Origin: Labilithrix sp.
GTDB taxonomy: Bacteria > Myxococcota_A > Polyangia > Polyangiales > Polyangiaceae
Direction: 5' to 3'
DNA: 39,601 nucleotides
Assembly (NCBI GenBank): GCA_019637195.1
Contig: JAHBWA010000077.1
Span: forward strand, 1-39,601
Shown here: positions 34,675 to 39,601 of the stretch, piece after piece
Layout: every line of letters starts with the position of its first letter
Numbering within the stretch: position 1 is the first letter of the stretch
The notes under the pieces: generated by a model
Databases searched by the model: none
The model's input: the letters and a program-made list of their open reading frames with translations, nothing else
What the model was told of the DNA's origin: nothing
Position numbers and translations under genes: made by a program

Positions 34675-35022
34675 ATGACCTTCACGTCCCGCGCTTCGCT
34701 CGTCCTCTCCTTCGTCCTCTTCGGCCTCGTCGCTGCATGCACCGGCCGCCCCTCGGTCGAGGAGGTCGTCGATCGCTCGTCGCCCGTCATCTGCGAGAAG
34801 GCGAAGGAGTGCTACGGTGATCTCACGTTCTCGACCGCCTACCCCGGCGGCGTCGACGAGTGCGTCACCAAGACCAAGGACGCCGGCAAGAAGAAGTACG
34901 GCGACGACCTCGACAAGAGCTCGGTCTGCACGGACGAGGAGCTCGACAAGTGTCTCGAAGATCTCAAGGCGACGGCCTGCCCGGCCGACAAGTCGCTCCC
35001 GCCGGTCCCTTGCGACTGCTGA
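34675..35022 (+). CDS. small Cys-rich lipoprotein
   Basis: 115 residues from ATG 34675 (MTFTSRASLVLSFVLFGLVA). A well-formed lipobox VAAC gives Cys22. The mature part has eight more cysteines (ICEKAKECYG, DECV, VCTDEELDKCLEDL, ACPADK, PCDC). Charged helical spacers (DAGKKKYGDDLDKSS) separate them. Cys-rich lipoproteins of this C-x5-C type recur in myxobacteria; the function is unknown. It ends six bases before the stop of the convergent FAD monooxygenase. Confidence 0.8.
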   Translation: MTFTSRASLVLSFVLFGLVAACTGRPSVEEVVDRSSPVICEKAKECYGDLTFSTAYPGGVDECVTKTKDAGKKKYGDDLDKSSVCTDEELDKCLEDLKATACPADKSLPPVPCDC

Positions 35023-35028
35023 CGCCGC

Positions 35029-36303
35029 TCAGGCGGGGAGGCGCAGCTTGAGCGTGCGGCCGAGGAAGCCGTCCATCACGCCGAGCATGCTCAGCGTCAT
35101 CATGCGCTCGAAGACGGACACCTTGCCCATCAGCGGCATGGCGATGTCGCGCAGGTGACCGAGCAGCTCGGCGTCGCCCTGGAAGAACGGCGTCAGGAGC
35201 CGGGTCGCCGTCTGGTAGAACGCGAGGTGCTCCTCGCGCCGCCGCGAGTAACACGCGAGCGCGGCCGCCAGATCGCGCGGCTCCTCCTCGATGCAGTCGG
35301 AGAGCTCCATCGCGTCCCACAGCGCGAGGTTGCAGCCCTGACCGAGCTGCGGGCTCGTCGCGTGCGCGGCGTCGCCGAGGTAGACGACGTTGCGCGTGTG
35401 CCAGCGGTGCATGACGACGTCGTGGTAACCCGCGTAGAGCAGCTGGCCCTGGTCGAGGATCTGCTCGAGCACGGGCTCGGCCTCCTCCGCGAGCTCGCGG
35501 ACCTTCGCCTTCCACGCGTCGAGCCCGGCCTCGCGCCAGGCCGCGACGCGATCGCCGCGGATGCTCCAGAACAGGCTCACGAGCCGCGGGCTCGGCGAGA
35601 GCGAGCTCTCGAGCGACGACGGGAGGAGCCCGGTCGGCAGCAAGCCGAGGAAGGACTGGTTCCCGTCGACCACCTGAAAGAGGGTCCGCGATCGCGGGTC
35701 CTCGGTGCTCCTCGGCTCGCGGCCCACGAACCAGAGCGCGCCCCAGGGATACGGCGCGACGCGCTTGCTCGTGCTCGTGTCGTCACGGAGCTGCGAGCGC
35801 GCGCCGTCGGCGACGACGACGAGCTCGTGCGGTCCGTGCTGCCGCCGCTCGACGTCGACGAGCCACGACCAGCGCGACGGCGCCTTGCCGGCGCGGGCCT
35901 CCGCGCGCGCGAGGTCGACGATCTCCACGCCGGTCTTGATCGCGATCCGCGGGTCCCGCTGCGCCGAGCCGAAGAGCGCCTCGAAGAGGACGCCGCGGTG
36001 GAGCCCGACACCGAACAGCCCCTCGCCCGCGGTCTCGTAGGAGAGGTCGATGATGGGCCTGCGCCTCCGGCTCTCGCAGAGCAGCCGCTCGAGGCGCGCG
36101 CCGCGCGACACGACGTGATCGTAGAGCCCGAGGCGGCAGAGGACGTGGAGCCCGGTCGGCTGCAACGTGATCCCGGCTCCGACGGGGCCCGGCGACGGCA
36201 CCCGCTCGTAGAGCGTGACCCGATGCCCGGCCCGCGCCAGGAAGACGGCGGCGGCGCTCCCCGCCGTTCCACACCCGATGACCCCCACGTCGAGCGCGCG
36301 CAT
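35029..36303 (-). CDS. FAD-dependent monooxygenase, PHBH-type
   Basis: 424 residues from ATG 36303. A Rossmann FAD-binding start DVGVIGCGTAGSAAAVFLARAGH with GxGxxG and the Glu of LYERV, then AGITLQPTGLHVLCRLG. The DG motif region is LVVVADGARSQLRDDT and the GD motif is VVYLGDAAHATSPQLGQG, all typical of class A flavoprotein monooxygenases (p-hydroxybenzoate hydroxylase fold). It hydroxylates aromatic or other small substrates with NAD(P)H and oxygen; the substrate is not predictable. An extra 50-residue C-terminal helical tail (FFQGDAELLGHLRDIAMPLMG) follows. No signal peptide is seen. Divergent from the lipoprotein gene at 36479. Confidence 0.9.
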   Translation of the reverse strand: MRALDVGVIGCGTAGSAAAVFLARAGHRVTLYERVPSPGPVGAGITLQPTGLHVLCRLGLYDHVVSRGARLERLLCESRRRRPIIDLSYETAGEGLFGVGLHRGVLFEALFGSAQRDPRIAIKTGVEIVDLARAEARAGKAPSRWSWLVDVERRQHGPHELVVVADGARSQLRDDTSTSKRVAPYPWGALWFVGREPRSTEDPRSRTLFQVVDGNQSFLGLLPTGLLPSSLESSLSPSPRLVSLFWSIRGDRVAAWREAGLDAWKAKVRELAEEAEPVLEQILDQGQLLYAGYHDVVMHRWHTRNVVYLGDAAHATSPQLGQGCNLALWDAMELSDCIEEEPRDLAAALACYSRRREEHLAFYQTATRLLTPFFQGDAELLGHLRDIAMPLMGKVSVFERMMTLSMLGVMDGFLGRTLKLRLPA

Positions 36304-36315
36304 CCGAAGCGCCGC

Positions 36316-36321
36316 AGCGTA
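36316..36321 (-). promoter_or_regulatory. candidate -10 element (TACGCT) of the monooxygenase gene
   Basis: TACGCT on the minus strand ends 12 bases before ATG 36303. Confidence 0.3.
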
Positions 36322-36411
36322 CCCGAGTCGCCGAGGCGCTGGAGGATCGTCAGCCCAGTCGCGTACCGGTTTCAGAGGATCGGTGCTCCTGTATTTTCCA
36401 ACACTTGACTC

Positions 36412-36427
36412 TGGCGCACATTGTGCT
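36412..36427 (+). promoter_or_regulatory. candidate sigma-54 promoter
   Basis: TGGCGCACATTGTGCT has GG and GC exactly 10 bases apart, and matches the -24/-12 consensus TGGCACG-N4-TTGCW at most defined positions (T-G-G-C-x-C and T-G-C-T). It ends 51 bases upstream of the GTG at 36479, in an unusually AT-rich stretch. A TTGACT at 36405 overlaps it but has no good -10 partner. Enhancer sites were not found. Confidence 0.4.
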
Positions 36428-36467
36428 CAAACGTCGCCTTAGAGGCCGCGCGGGTACGCGCATCCTC

Positions 36468-36474
36468 GAGGAGG
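36468..36474 (+). promoter_or_regulatory. ribosome binding site of the lipoprotein gene
   Basis: GAGGAGG lies four bases before GTG 36479 and decides this start. Confidence 0.7.
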
Positions 36475-36478
36475 CTCG

Positions 36479-37299
36479 GTGCTCGTTCGTCGTCTCGCGC
36501 TCGGCGCGATCATCGCTCTCGTCGCCGCGTGCTCGATCTCCGCGGAGCCCGAGCCGGGATCCGCAGACAGCGAGGCCGTCGCCCGGATCGACGCGCCGAG
36601 CGACGGACGCGACGCGGCCGGACCCGGCAAGGGGCCGAGCGACGAGGATCCCGACGCGACGCCGCCGGGCGGCATCCTCGGCACGCTCACCGGATCGTGC
36701 GGGATCGTGCGGACGCAGCTCGGGTCCGCGATCTCGACGCTCGAACAGAACACCCTCACGTTCGTCGCCGGTGAGGCATACGAGCGGGAGAGCCTCTCAC
36801 CCGGCGGTCAGCGGCTCTTCGACACGCCGAACGCCGGCGGCAGCTCGACGGAGTCCGAGGTGATGAGCTTCGAGATCCTCCGCGCCTGCGAGGGCGCGTC
36901 GCTCGTGAAGACGGAGACCGAGATCGCCTACGGCGACGACACCCCGGGCGCGCCGACCATCACGGACATCCTCGTCGAGATCGGCGGCCAGAAGGTCGGC
37001 GTCAGCGTGGCGCGGGCGTACCGTCCCCAGAACCTGGCGTTCCCGGACGCGGACGTGAAGGCGCTCATTCAGAAGAAGCTCGAGGGCGTCAACCGCAGCA
37101 GCGAGCGCGTCCGGCCCGAGGACAGGTGGGTCAAGCAGATCCTCCACGTGTTCGCGGCGAATCAAGCCCAAGCGGACGCCGTCGTGCGCGTCCTGCCGAC
37201 GATCGACGCGAGCGTTCGCGCGAACACGATCGTGCTCCTCACGCAGACGACAGGCGGGGGTTTCGTGTACTGTAACCCCGATCCGCCCCTCGGAAGCGA

Positions 37300-37309
<10 letters not shown>
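36479..37309 (+). CDS. putative lipoprotein of unknown function
   Basis: 276 residues from GTG 36479. The signal ends LVAAC (Cys18), followed by an Asp/Pro/Gly linker (about 20-65). The mature domain (GSCGIVRTQLGSAISTLEQNTLTFVAGEAYER, FEILRACEGASLVKTETEIAYG, TDILVEIGGQKVGVSVARAYRPQNL, AQADAVVRVLPTIDASVRANTIVLLTQ) alternates strand and helix. The segment from IAYGDDTPGAPTITDILVEIGG to its end recalls restriction-endonuclease-like folds such as Vsr/YraN (Asp, then EIGGQKVGV-SVARA in the place of ExK). This is weak and it may simply be a periplasmic domain. Cys near both ends may pair. It overlaps the helicase start by 10 nt. Confidence 0.75.

Positions 37310-39601
<2,292 letters not shown>

Overview
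The window reads as chromosome of a high-GC (about 70% by eye) deltaproteobacterial-type organism, most likely a myxobacterium of the Polyangiales/Sorangiineae kind. The clues are the extreme G/C third-position bias (which opens long false frames opposite almost every gene), many lipoproteins with Ser/Thr/Pro/Asp-rich linkers or dense cysteine patterns, a eukaryote-like Ser/Thr kinase fused to TolB-like and TPR regions, and frequent GTG starts. No tRNA, rRNA, insertion sequence, integrase, phage gene or CRISPR array was seen. Apart from four short tandem-repeat arrays it looks like ordinary chromosomal sequence without signs of recent transfer.

Layout. 1-950 (-): N-terminal part of an M3 oligopeptidase. 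1157-3555 (+): a small Cys-containing conserved protein and the chaperone HtpG. 3625-4677 (-): an agmatinase-family enzyme. 4946-8085 (+): a CE2-like SGNH esterase lipoprotein, a LysM/DUF4015 glycoside-hydrolase-like lipoprotein and a HIT protein. 8164-10986 (-): two lipoproteins, one very Cys-rich. 11221-15129 (+): MFS transporter, beta-lactamase-fold lipoprotein and a metallo-beta-lactamase/beta-CASP nuclease. 15138-16592 (-): an amidase-signature hydrolase. 16635-19046 (+): kinase-TolB-TPR protein. 19072-19800 (-): GST-like protein. 20047-21229 (+): Pro/Cys-rich lipoprotein and a YceI-like protein. 21313-25176 (-): a stand-alone IF-2 N-domain-like protein, the ammonium transporter Amt, and a translationally coupled membrane protein / cytochrome c pair. 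25176-26243 (+): a double-SIS-like protein. 26365-33516 (-): a complete TonB energy-transduction and outer-membrane uptake locus. 33629-35022 (+): an orphan OmpR-type response regulator and a small Cys-rich lipoprotein. 35029-36303 (-): an FAD monooxygenase. 36479-39601 (+): a lipoprotein and a DEAD-box RNA helicase that runs off the window.

How genes work together. The clearest unit is tonB-exbB-exbD-exbD-receptor-beta-helix lipoprotein, six genes on one strand. It encodes the inner-membrane motor, the TonB link, a 1001-residue TonB-dependent receptor with a carboxypeptidase-regulatory-like N-domain, and a surface or periplasmic parallel-beta-helix lipoprotein that could act as ligand-capture partner. 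The orphan response regulator diverges from tonB and is a plausible but unproven regulator. The CE2 esterase and DUF4015 protein (4-nt gap) look like a small envelope or polysaccharide-processing pair. The membrane protein and cytochrome c share a TGATG junction and probably form one redox unit. HtpG, the beta-CASP nuclease and the RNA helicase are housekeeping or RNA-metabolism genes.

No gene-free stretch exceeds 300 bases. The longest gaps are 34391-34674, 4678-4945, 19801-20046 and 10987-11220. Several gaps hold tandem repeats or GC-rich hairpins between convergent genes. Many genes have a TAYRCT-like -10 candidate only 6-12 nt before the start codon, suggesting short-leader or leaderless mRNAs. 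Coordinates are read directly from the sequence. Family names come from motif recognition without database searches.
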